This document shows, piece after piece, positions 11,300 to 22,597 of a stretch of 64,000 bases of DNA. The stretch lies in NCBI GenBank assembly GCA_025677825.1, contig JAIXMO010000053.1, positions 119,783-183,782 of the forward strand. The letters are read 5' to 3'. A model generated the notes under the pieces. The model worked only from the letters and a program-made list of their open reading frames with translations. It was not told the DNA's origin and did not search any database. The DNA comes from Helicostylum pulchrum. Its lineage: Eukaryota; Mucoromycota; Mucoromycetes; Mucorales; Mucoraceae. The position numbers and the translations under genes were made by a program. Each line of letters starts with the position of its first letter. Positions within the stretch are counted from its first letter, which is position 1.

Positions 11300-11550
11300 A
11301 GCTACTTTATCAATATTCTCTTTGACGGTTAAAATTTTTTGTAAAAAACAGTCAAAAAGTCTTGTGATTTCAATTCCTTTTTTTGAATAAATACAAGGTA
11401 AAAAAAAACAAGCATCTTTTTCTTTTTCATTATTTCTTTCGCTTTTTATTTTAACTATCACTACCATCACCACCTTCTACTTCTACTTTACAACTGATTC
11501 TTTTTAAACACCAACTTATTTTAAAGCGCAAACTTCTTTTTTTTTTCTCT

Positions 11551-11560
11551 TTTATATAAA
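11551..11560 (+). promoter_or_regulatory. TATA-like box before acidic gene copy C
   Basis: TTTATATAAA lies only 8 nt before the ATG at 11569 and is conserved upstream of copy A (minus strand). It is unusually close to the start codon for a normal TATA-to-transcript distance. Either the leader is almost absent or initiation is governed by something else. Confidence 0.4.
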
Positions 11561-11568
11561 AAGTTAAT

Positions 11569-12310
11569 ATGGGTTGTCTTAATTATTTGTATGACTGCTT
11601 CAAAAATGTGAAGAATTCGTTCCAAAATTACCAAGCTCATACCGGCGGCTATGAAGCACATCACCATGTAAGCTCTGGAAATGACTCTGGACCCAAGTAC
11701 CCATCTGCCCTTATGGAAACAGTAGCCAATAGCATTGCTGATACTTTCGCTTGCGGAGTTTTCGCCCTCGCAAACTTAATCTGCTATGAAAAAAAGTACT
11801 TTGCAAGCTACTTTTGTCAAAAGAAGACCATTTCATTCAATCCATATTATATCGATGAATGTGATATTAAGAATGATGAAGAAGATGGTGATAATGAATA
11901 TTATCTCGTTAATAAATATGACTTGGAGGATGAAGACTATGACTCTGATGATGATATCAATGACGCAGATCTTTTGGCTGCTTACATCGATGAGTACGGC
12001 GCTGATGACGACGAAGAGTATGATACCTGTGACTTGTCTGAGGACGAAGACGACACTCAGTATCCTCCTGCCAAGACGCTCGATAATTCTTGGGGTTTTA
12101 TCAATTCTGGTCTTGTCTGTTGAATTTAAGAACACTACTCTTGCTCCAAAGGGTCCTAAAAAGGCTATTGATTTCCCTCGCTTGATTTTGGCTCAAGCAA
12201 AGAAGGATTTCTTCAAGAGGCTCGCTTCTGAGCCAAAGCAAAATCTCTTGCGCCAAAACAAAATGATGGCCAGGCTTTCCCCTAAGCCGAAGAAAAACTT
12301 TTCTGCTTAA
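11569..12310 (+). pseudogene. Acidic YIDEYD-repeat protein, copy C (most intact; late frameshift)
   Basis: Unknown 184-residue frame from ATG 11569 to a stop at 12123. It starts MGCLNYLYDCFKNVKNSF, a good N-myristoylation (Gly2) plus palmitoylation (Cys3) context. Then come SIADTFACGVFALANLICY (short hydrophobic segment) and an Asp/Glu/Tyr-rich domain with YYIDECD, YLVNKYD and YIDEYG units. It ends LDNSWGFINSGLVC. Compared with copy A, 2 nt are missing near 12090-12110. In the frame that homology demands, reading continues SVEFKNTTLAPKGPKKAIDF and a Lys/Arg-rich tail ending KPKKNFSA at 12310. The tail is also recognisable in copy B, so the ancestral protein was probably ~245 residues with an acidic middle and basic end. 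It could also be a functional shortened product. Confidence 0.6.
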
Positions 12311-12777
12311 ATCCTCCCAAGGTTTGTTATAAAAAAAACCTTCTTTAGGTTTTGTTTTCAAGAAACACCTCACTCCTGGGTTTTTGTTTCCCAAAAAAAA
12401 ATCTTTTTCACAGATTTGTTAAAAATAACATATTCCTTCACTTTAATTTCTTCAAAAACTTGATGAACAATTTATATATATTCTGCACACACTATCGATT
12501 CCTTTACATATTTTTTTCATCACCTATTAATATTAGCTATAAATAAAAAGCATTTAACCCTTCTCAAACTTTGAGTTTAAATATTTTTTTAAAAGTTGCT
12601 GGTAAACTTATAGAACTACTCAATGAATTATCGAAACCAAATGTATTACAACAAAGTTCTTTGAACCGGAGCACAAACAACAAACATAAATAGTGGTTGA
12701 CAGTTATTATAAAAGAAAAACATGTTTATTATAGTAGAGACAAATGAAAACAAGTATAGGAGGTATATAAAAAAAAA

Positions 12778-15700
12778 TCAAGATGTATTATCTTTTTCAA
12801 ATTTCTCTTTTGCAATTGCGAAAATTTCTGAAAACTCTCCACTACTTTCACACATTTGTCTAAAAACACCTCCTTCTTTCGAAATCAGTTCGTAAGGCGT
12901 ATCAAATTCTTTCACTTCACCTTGATCCATTACCAAAATACGATCATAACCGGCTACTGTATGAATACGATGAGCGATACACAGTAAAGTCGAATCTTTA
13001 AATTCTTCACGAATCGTTTCTTGAATTTGACGATCTGTGTCGAAATCAACCGACGAAGTAGTGTCATCCAATATAATCAATGATGTCTTTTTAACAAGTG
13101 CTCGAGCTAAAGCAATTAATTGCCTTTGACCTTGCGACCAATTATTACCGTTTACGGTAACAGCAGAATCCAGCGAAATATTTTCAACAGATACACCGTT
13201 TGACCCAACACTGGCTCCTTCATGTCTACTATCAATAAGATGAGACTGTTTCAAAGCACCCCAAAGAGCCGCATCATCATATTCATCAAGCGGATCTAAA
13301 TTAGACCGTATAGTTCCCGAGAATAAGACAGGATCTTGCGGAATAATAGTTAATCGAGAACGAACGATATCTAAATCGTAGTAATAAATATCCTTATCAT
13401 CAATTGTAATCGATCCTTCTTCAGGGTCCATAAATCGAAGCAAGGACAAGGCCAAAGTAGATTTACCAGATCCAGTTCTACCAACGATCCCTACTTTTTC
13501 TCCTGGTCTCGTCTTAAATGATATGTTTCTTAAAACAGCTGGTCTACCTTCAGCATACTTCATAACAAAGTTATGTATGTCAACCATACCTGTTATCGGC
13601 CAAGAATATTCTGGTACTGAGCGAAAAATATTCCTAACAGGTTCTTCTTCGATATCCAGGTACTCACGAACGCGTTCAATTGCATTCATATTCATTTCAT
13701 TAGCAGCGTACATACGAACCACCCAAATTACATAACGCGTAAATGTTAAAGCATAACTTAAAGATAGACCTGCAAGCCCCGGATTAACCCGATTTCTATA
13801 GATGACCAGAGCTGCACCAGTGCAAAAACTCACTAGAGATCCTAATACATCCATGCGACAGTGAAGCCATCGATTCGTTGCCCACATCCAAATAAACGGT
13901 CTATTATTCGCGTCAATCCTTTTGAAATTTTCTTGGGCTAAATAACGTTGAGCACCAAACGCTCGAATAGTAGCTACTCCGACAACTGTTTCATTGAAAT
14001 GAGAGTAAATGGGGCTACGAGAAACCGAGTTAAGACGTTTAAGGTCGCGAGAGGAGTTCAAGTAATATCCCGCTATTACTTTAAACATATAAGCAACAAA
14101 GACACCGGGAACAATAACAGCCGGTATAATAATAGACACAAGCACAAGAACATAAATTATGGCTACAACAGAGTACACAAGAAAAGATAAAGATAACACT
14201 ACAGCTTGATCGATTGTTTCCAGTTCCGATGAAAATATGTTGATAATGCGACCTACGGGGGTTGTGTCAAAGAACCTGACTTTGGCACGAACTAAACGAT
14301 CCAGTAGTTGTGAATGTATACGTTCAGACGCTTTAAGTGAACCTGAAAATAGTACCAGAGATAGTATGGTAGTAAGAGACACGTAAATCAAGCCGATTGC
14401 AAGATAAATACCAAGATATTCGCTGACATCTACTGCACTACGGTTCTTTATTTCCGTGACTAACTCTTTCAAAGATTGAGGAATGATAAAAGCATATAAT
14501 ACTGTAGAAATTTGTTCACTGTAACTACCAAGACGTAAAGTCACCGGCACACTTGTTATTTGGAACCCCTCTTCAAAAGAGGTATAAACAGAAGACCATA
14601 CTTTAATCCAATAATCTTGAGCGAGAATCCAAGCTTGAGCGAGACAAAACAGTAAAATGACCGAGATCCAGAAAAAAAACCCGCCGGAAGCTTTATAATA
14701 CGTTTCATAAACTTTTAGAGAAACATCACCTTCGGCTCGTACCTCATCTTGAACAAGTTTTCCTGCACCACTAGGCTTCACTTCTTCATCACTGACGTTT
14801 GGTACCTCGGGAATCTCTTTATCATCTTTAGAATTACTTTGATCCACCCCTCCATGTATGGAAATTTCCGCGCCAAGTGCACCACTTTCGATTACTTCGG
14901 ACGGAATACCAGCAGCTGCTACACTTCCAGATCTTTCCAGCGCAACAACATAACTAGCGCTTTGGATACAAAGACTTACAAGATGCGTTACCAAAATAAC
15001 CGTACGGTCCCTCATATACTTGCCCAACAGACAAAAATCATGCAGATGTTTTGCAGTATGTGCATCTACAGCACTAAGACAGTCATCCAAAATAACTATC
15101 TTTGCTTGAGAGTATACAGCACGGGCAATGGCTACACGCTGCCTTTGACCGCCACTTAATGTAACACCCTTGTCTCCTACTTCAGTTGAATCACCAAATT
15201 CTAGAATCTCCAGGTCTTTTGTCAACGCGGTCATATACAACACATTATCGTATCGCTCCTTGTCAAACAGTGACCCAAATAAAATGTTATCCCGTATACT
15301 AGCGTTTTGCAACCAAGCCGTTTGAGCAACATATGCGATACCAGAGACCGCACCGCCCTGTTCAAATGGCACTATGTCGCTTCTACGAGGTAAAATGGCG
15401 GATCCTGAAAGACAATAGGTTTCACCTAGCAGACTCGCCAGAAGTGTTGATTTGCCAGAACCCGTGGGACCACAAATAATTGATAACTTGTTGCTCGGAA
15501 ACCGAAGGTTCAAGTTTCGAACATGCGGTATTTCTGACCTACCCTTGTTCCAACTAAACGAAGCATCATTGACAAACCCGATCAACGTACCCGAAAGATG
15601 ATCCTCTTCTGGTAACGTGACCTCTTCCTCCTTTAAGAACTTATTGATCCGACTCAACGAAACATTGGCCTGCAAGATAAGCGAAGTGATCAAAGGTAGT

Positions 15701-17740
15701 TCGTCCAAAGTAGTTTTAAAGGTATTGAAGAGAGCTAGAACTGTAAACGCAGTAGACGCAGTCAAGGTAGACTCGCGAGTGTAAGCGTATAACACCACCA
15801 CCATGATTAAACCCGGGATCAAGAACCAGATATTGCCCATCCACATAAACATATACAGACGAGACTGAACGGCTTTTAACTCGGTGTCTCTAACATCATT
15901 GATGCGATCTTTAAACTGCTTTTCCCACACAAAGAATTTTATAATACGTATCGCCGACAGCAACTCGTCCATGAGACGAATTCGTTTATCGGTACATGCC
16001 ATTGCTTCACGCTGAAACTTTTGAAACCTGCGACTTAACCAGTATATAAAAGGTTGCGAGATATATATAATAAGCACACCCCATAACGAAGCATGACCTA
16101 GTAAGTTATACAAACTCCAAATGAAGATTGAAATCTGAACAGGGAAGCAGTAGATATAAAACACATACGCAGTTAGTTCTCCGATCTTTTGCGCGTCCAC
16201 CGATAAAAGGTTATTGACATTTGATTTTGGTTTACGGCTGGTTTCGTCTTCTTCTTCCGCTGCACGGGATTCATCAGGACGTCGTAACAATTTTGAGTGC
16301 ACTTCTGCAATGACAATCGATTGGATCCGAATACCTAGCGTGCGACCGATGTAAAGCGCCTGCTGGTAACATAAAGACTGGCCGCAGGAAGTAATAAATA
16401 ACCCCAGCACGTACAGATACGCTGTCGGCACGGGTTCGTTCCGAGTGTTTGGCTCAATAAACTGGATAATCTTGTTTAAAAAATAAGCTGGGCCAAACAT
16501 AAGGATGGTCCAACCCAAACAGTACCAAAGCTGAGTACAGAGTGGTTTCTTGATGGACGATAATAAACGCCACACCATGGCTGATTTCTTTTGGAATCGA
16601 TAATGAGCAACTACATATTTAGCTCGGTTTTGAGTTGGGAGCTCTAAAAGGTCCATGTCGTTTAACGTTGTCCGGTTTCCTTTCTTCATCATTTCGTTGA
16701 CCCAAGAGAATGTGAATTTGGAGTAAGTGGATGCCCAGTTTTCTCCAGATGCGATGCGACCCTATATATAAAAAGATTAGTACTTTTTGTATTATATTGC
16801 TGTTGCTGTTGTATATGTATATAACTTACAGTATTTGTAACCACTGGTTTAGCAGGCTTATACCTTTCTTCATTGATAATACAAGCCAACATTATAAAAC
16901 TAATGGAGCAAGTAATCATAATATACTGATACCTTTCATTTATAACAGATATATCATGAACGCGATAATACGAATACATATTGACCAGTTGGATCGCAAA
17001 ATCCATAGAGTACGCTATATTGAGCTGACGACAAATCAAATCCGCAAGTGGTTTAAGTGATTTCGCAAAAGACAATGCGATATTGACAGCAGCAAGTAAT
17101 ATTGCAAGCGACTATATATATACAATTAATAAATATCCTGCCGATCCCCACACACTTATAAACATACCCAAAACACGATTCTTGTATTATACATACGGAC
17201 TATATCCTGATAATTGCCTTCCACTTGTTTATCTAAATCATCTGCATCATGTTTGTTTACAAGATGTAAAGTAGAATGAACAATAAAGGCAAATTGAGCT
17301 ATAGATAATGCAACTCGTACACAATTGTATAGAGACCACGGTTGACGAATAATGTCGAATGGCTTTGGTATGACCACAGTAGCTCCAGACCTATCCGGAA
17401 TTCGGCCATTACGAGTAGTGCCGTATGTTCTAAAATTGGATGCTTGGATAGCCTGCTGTATTTGTGTACGTGTACGAGATATTTGGTTTAAAAACAAGAG
17501 GAGTAATGGTACGATGAATAGTATCGTATTCAAGTACCTGTAATTAATTGAATTAATTAATTTGGAACTCTGTGCTGCTTTATTAAAGTACTATCACTTA
17601 CTTTTCTCTGTAGCACGGAGTTAGAGTATGCGTTTGCCATGGTTCCTATTTTTTTTTATTCAAATTGAGTTTATAGATTCAAGTACTAAAAAAAAAAAGT
17701 TACTTACCCAAATACTACAAGAACTTGCAGTAGTTGACAT
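12778..17740 (-). CDS. MRP-type (ABCC) full-length ABC transporter
   Basis: About 1570-residue multidrug-resistance-associated exporter; fungal relatives such as Ycf1 move glutathione conjugates across the vacuolar membrane. Exons: 17708-17740, 17602-17645, 17168-17537, 16830-17111 and 12778-16761. TMD0 is present, with the hallmark PWQTHTLTPCYREKYL followed by several helices. The TMD1 lead-in is ENWASTYSKFTFSWVNEMMK. NBD1 has Walker A GPTGSGKST, signature LSGGQRQRVAIARA and Walker B IVILDDCLSAVDAHT. NBD2 has GRTGSGKST, WSQGQRQLIALARAL and LIILDDTTSSVDFDTD. The NBD2 residue after the Walker B Asp is Asp where the catalytic Glu is usual, so both sites have the degenerate DD. All introns lie in the TMD0-encoding 5' fifth. 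Same-strand neighbour PS synthase lies upstream. Confidence 0.92.
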
Positions 17741-18180
17741 TTTATGCTGTTTATGTGTTTTATTAACGATATATATATATAAAAAGACGAACGCATTGAG
17801 ATAAAAGGTGAACTTATATATGCGATCAGTGTATCACAATGCGCCTGAGAAAACATTCAACCGATTTAAACTACGCGCTAAAGATGTTACTGCATAATGA
17901 AGCCTGTATAGTTTTCTTTGTAATCGGTTGAATAGTTTTTATTCATTGTTTTTAGTTGTCTATTGACGCTGGACATTATAATGTTTTAATGGTATACATC
18001 TTTGTTCTGTAGAGATATACGAGATGGGGGTTATCATTCTTTTACATCAAAAAAATTGACATTATTTTTTTTTTGTTTGTTTTCCCCCTTACAAGTTACT
18101 GCATAAAAATCTGTGCCTCAGAAATCCGAATAGCTGGTAAATTTTTGTATTAAGAATCTAAGTTTTTATTATAGTATATT
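17741..18180. other. Intergenic region upstream of the ABC transporter
   Basis: About 440 bp between the ABC transporter start and the PS synthase stop. It includes an (AT)n tract near 17771-17780 and a poly-T run. No gene or clear regulatory motif was recognised. Confidence 0.5.
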
Positions 18181-19853
18181 TTAATCCTTTTTTACAAGTT
18201 GATCCTTCTTTACCGGATTAATAATGAATCTCCATAATGGGAAGAAGACAAACAAGATGGAGAATACAATAGACCAACCAACCTTGACAAACATTGGAGC
18301 ACTGTCATGGAATTCATTTTCAGCAAACTTTAAACAGATCAAAGTTTCAGTCATGATGTTGAAGATGAGTAACCAAGCATGGGGACCCATACGTCTACAG
18401 TTGCTATCGGATAAGTATTGGTATACGTCTCTAGCACCAGGAAGTGCGAAGAGGAAGAGAAGGATCAAACGATACGTGTTGATAGGATGCTCTGGTGGAA
18501 CCCAAAGAAGGTATTTAAGGTAGAAACAGTTCAATTCGCATTGTAAGAACTATATATAACTCTTTTAGTTGTCTTTCTCTCTCCTTCTCTTTTTTTTAAC
18601 TTACCACAATTAATAAAAGAACGGTACCAAAGTAGTTTTTGGGAGTACTGGTAGTCTTCCATTCAAAGGCAGTCCACTCACGAGGTGTAAATTGTTGAAC
18701 AGCACGTTTAGCCTTACCACGTAATGATTTGATTTGTTTAAATCCAACCCAAGAATATTGCTAATTTAGAAACTAGGTTAGCCTTATTCTAAATTAAAAA
18801 AATGATGTTATTCGTGTTACCTTGACAGAAAAGTATTGACAGAATTTCATGCCAACAGCAATACCTAACCAGTTGCATACTAATACATCGAGAATCCACT
18901 ATTTTTTTTTTAACAAAAGAAAAAAGAAAGAAACGTTAGTTAATCAGAAAACCTTTAAATCATCTATTCACTCACATGATCCCACCAACATTCTGCAAAG
19001 TTATTCAGCTGATGTTCTAAAGAGTATTCACATAATTCAAATGCAATAGAAATGATCCAACAGAACCAGTAATCACGAAGAATTAAAGATTTACCAAACC
19101 AACCGAGAGCGTGAGCAATAACGAAAATATCAAGTTGAGCCTATATATACATCAAAAAGAGTGTTAAAATACTAACTAACTAACAAATAAAATACATATA
19201 TCACTCTTTTTACCAAAACGTTTTCTTTAGTCAAATCACAAGCACCAGCATAAGATCTTTCAGGTAACTGGATACCTAAAGTGGGATCATAATATTTCAT
19301 AAATTGACGAGCATCATCTTTATTCTAAAAACAGAAAGAGAGAAAAAATGACGTTTTTCTTAGTACAATTATGTAATTAAAAAAAAAAAAAAAACCAAAC
19401 TTACCAAAAATAATAAAAACACAAGACATAATTGATATAACACACTTAGGCTAAGCACAGCTCTCCAGATAGGTTTACTGGGACGAACAAAAGGACCGTC
19501 AGGGAATTGAAGCATACCGATAAACACAAAGCATGCAACAGCTGCTAACAGACCTAATTTAATACTATCGGCCGTGTTTTCATAGTTTGATCTGGTAGCA
19601 GCGTAAAACATTAACGCCAATAAGATGACCAACGCAGTTAATGTATGAGGATGAACTATAATAAACAAGGTTCCATGAGTTGACACATATTAACACAAAC
19701 TCCGAAATATTTACACAGTTTTTAAAAAAAAAAAAAAAAAAAAAAAGGTTATAAGGCATTCAACTTACAGATTTCTTCATCAAGAATAGTTGTATTCTTT
19801 TCCATAGGCTTTTCAGCCACGACAACGGGTTTAGAACCTTCGCTTTTTGTCAT
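18181..19853 (-). CDS. Base-exchange phosphatidylserine synthase (PTDSS family)
   Basis: Integral ER membrane enzyme of the animal/plant PSS1/PSS2 family, which swaps the head group of PC or PE for serine. It is unrelated to the yeast CDP-diacylglycerol route enzyme Cho1. Seven exons: 19769-19853, 19405-19655, 19214-19324, 18976-19140, 18821-18898, 18605-18760 and 18181-18549, giving 404 residues. Landmarks in order: [69 protein letters not shown] (the conserved family signature), [54 protein letters not shown] and [15 protein letters not shown]. All junctions are GT-AG and in frame. The C-terminus is Lys-rich ([10 protein letters not shown]), possibly an ER-retrieval-like tail. Confidence 0.9.
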
Positions 19854-20093
19854 GATTTATTTGTTTGTTGTATAAGGCGAAGCCCTTCTTTTTTGTTGTC
19901 GTTCAAGAGTTGTAATTTAAAAAAGACGTGTATAACAACAAAGAAAGAGTATCAAAGTTACAGTTGTACTGTTTTTTTTTAAAAAAAAAATGTTTCAAAA
20001 AGAGAGACAAAAGGTATAATAAAAGAGGAAGAAAAGGTTTTTCTCTCTTTTTTTTGCAAAAAATAAAAAATGTGACGATTGAAAAAATTTATT

Positions 20094-21342
20094 TTAAATT
20101 TGTCCCTTTATATCGACCTTATTATAAGTTTTGCTTTGAGCCAACAAGATGGGTAAAGCAGCCTTTGTATCAAACATACTATCTTTGTTCTTACTCATCA
20201 CTTGCTTAATACCATGTTCCCTCAAGAATTTAGCCAAGAGTTTAATTGAATCAAACGACAACTCCTTTGCAACAAATGAAAGTGAAACACCCAACTTGTA
20301 ACTGTAAATGGATACGTTAGTATATACTGTAGTACTGTTGTGTGTGTGTGCTTGTGTATTAAACTTACGCTTTACACATTACAATCAATGCATCCACTCT
20401 TTCTCTTCCAACAAACTGATCCAGTAAATAACCACCCATATTTGGAGCAGTTTCGTATAATTTAAAAAACTTGTGATAATTTCCTTTAGCCAATGAAGAA
20501 CGAATCATTAATGCATGTTGAACACATGGAGCATGATTGTCCATTCCCACATCACACATTTCTTCCAAGATGGCATTGATATCGGATTGGTTTTGCGAAA
20601 ATAACATGTATAAAATTCGATATGCCAAAAACTCATCTTCACATCCAGGAATATTTTGTTCGTACAAGTATTTTAATTGCGTTTGGCATTGATTGTATTC
20701 ACCAATATCTCCCTATTTAAAACCCATAAGCATCTTATTCCGTATTGCTCTACTATATCTTACTTACCTTTTCTAACGCGATTCGAGCATGAGTTTCATA
20801 CACTTTAACCGTAAACTCGTTTCGAATCATTTGTACCTGAACATCTGATACGTTAGAGCTCATGACTTTTTTCTCTCTCTCTCTCTCTCTCTTTACTTAC
20901 AGTTAAATCCTGTCTCATAGACTTAAATTGTTCACATATATAAGAATAATTTGCCTCATCTCTCCATTTTACTTTAAGCATTTTAAACGCCCTTTTCAAA
21001 ATATTTAACGGACGTACTGTGGCAGGGTCAGCAGCCTATAAAAAAAAACACAATTAATTATTTTGCCTTTCTTTCTCTCTTTACATATATATACTTACAG
21101 AGGTTAAACGAAAGTATGGTTTTTCCAATGCTACACTTGTTCCTACAATCACTGTATTCCTAGCTGTTTCGGCATCATTATTCCAAACAATAGGGGTATA
21201 TTTATTCTTCTTTTTAAGCACTGGCGCAGGAGCACGAGCTGGCGCATCATTTTGAAAACGCATTGCTCTCATTTGCCTCTTTTTTTCTTCTACTGGAGTC
21301 AATTCAATATTTCCCAACTTGGAGACAATGGTTTTCGCCCTA

Positions 21343-21373
<31 letters not shown>

Positions 21374-21835
21374 CAATACGCATATCTTTTTAAACGAAAA
21401 AAACTTACTTTTTGTGGAATAGAGTGGACGCATTGGGGTTGTTTGTATCTTCACAAGCACTACGGTAAAAGGAGGAGGGTGTAAGTAGGGCTATGCATAT
21501 ATCTTTTTCTACTCTCTCTACCTAGGTAAATCACGCTCGTTCCAATCAATCAACTCTGTCATATTGGTTCTTTCTGCTTGCGTGATAATACTTTTTAATT
21601 GAGATTCTAGCAATTTCTTTTTTTCAGGCAAACAATTAGCGAATGCATTTGCTACGTACTCACTTTACAACAACAAAAAAGCAATTAGTTGTCTCGTTTT
21701 TTTTAAAGAATATCGTTTTTACTTTAAGGCTGAAGGAGTTTCTTTTTCTTTTATAGGTGTGGGTTTTGGTTTAGACACAACTGCTTGCTTCTTCTTTCCA
21801 CTTTTTACGCTTATAAATTGAGGTGTTCTGTCCAT
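20094..21835 (-). CDS. THP3: SAC3/GANP-domain protein Thp3 (LENG8-like)
   Basis: Orthologue of yeast Thp3/human LENG8, a SAC3-family protein that partners with Csn12 in mRNA maturation and transcription elongation. Eight exons: 21723-21835, 21522-21662, 21409-21459, 21099-21339, 20901-21035, 20768-20836, 20369-20712 and 20094-20301, giving 433 residues. Key segments: start MDRTPQFISV; ERTNMTELIDWNERDLP; AKTIVSKLGNIELTPVEEKK; the SAC3 core VRPLNILKRAFKMLKVKW, YSYICEQFKSMRQDLTVQMI, RNEFTVKVYETHARIALEKG, GEYNQCQTQLKYLYEQ and GCEDEFLAYRILYMLFSQN. It continues with a PCI-like winged-helix end. A (CT)n tract lies in one intron (20872-20892), and a long T run precedes the acceptor of exon 4. Head-to-head with RPS26. 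Confidence 0.85.
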
Positions 21836-22597
21836 TATACAGAATCTAAAACAATACCTTGTTAGTTATATTTTTTTTGTTAGTTAAATGTACCTGAGAG
21901 AGCCTTTCTTTTTTTTTCTTTTTTTCTTTAAAAAAAATAAAAAGATGCTAATAGATCAAAAAGACGTGATCAAAAGGAAGAGAAATATATTTTTTTTAAA
22001 AAAAAAAAAGATTTTTGTTTATTACCAAAAAATTTGAATGTGTGCTACTTGAAACTTGTCAGTTTGATATATAAAAGTAGCTGGGGGTAGAGGGGGAGAA
22101 ACAATAAATAGCGTTGAATATTATGCAACCAAAAGTAAATAAAGTATTTGACGTATTGTAGCCTCGTTTGTATTAATTAATTGGATACGCCATAATAATG
22201 CCACACTCTCTCCTACAGCACAGCACCTACTTCTGTTTCAGACCGACTCCGCCTACTATTTCCATTTCAATTGCAAGGTGTGATTGTGCCGATAATTAAA
22301 CACTAATAAAAACTTTCGTAAGGAGTAAACTATGACGAATATTTTACTACAGAAATGGGTCTATACTCATAGTAAGAAATAACTATATCTACATGACAGG
22401 AAAAGCTTTACCAAGAAAGAACGAAATACAATCAATACCGGATGTACATTTTACCCAATCAAACGAAGAAACTTTTTTTTTTTTTTTTTCAACCCGGACT
22501 TTTAACAAAAAGCTTGCTCCCCAGGATGGGGGAAAGTAAAGAGCGATTAAATCAATAATAAAGGACTCTCTCTCAACTTCTTCGTTCATTAATCAGT
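21836..22597. promoter_or_regulatory. Divergent promoter region of THP3 and RPS26
   Basis: 762 bp between two head-to-head starts. It contains several T/A runs (21900-22010) and a pyrimidine-rich stretch just before the RPS26 ATG (CTCTCTCTCAACTTCTTC), typical of ribosomal protein gene leaders. No consensus factor site was confidently identified. Confidence 0.45.

Larger units (their letters stand above)
11300..12600 (+). repeat. Duplicated block C (acidic gene with flanks)
   Basis: Inverted partner of block A (8965-10137). Homology begins at GTAAGCTACTTTATCA (~11296) and runs through the promoter and coding region. A weak 3' match (TTCTCAAACTTTGAGTTTA, ~12562) corresponds to the CAAGTTTGAGAAG word downstream of copy A. 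Confidence 0.65.
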
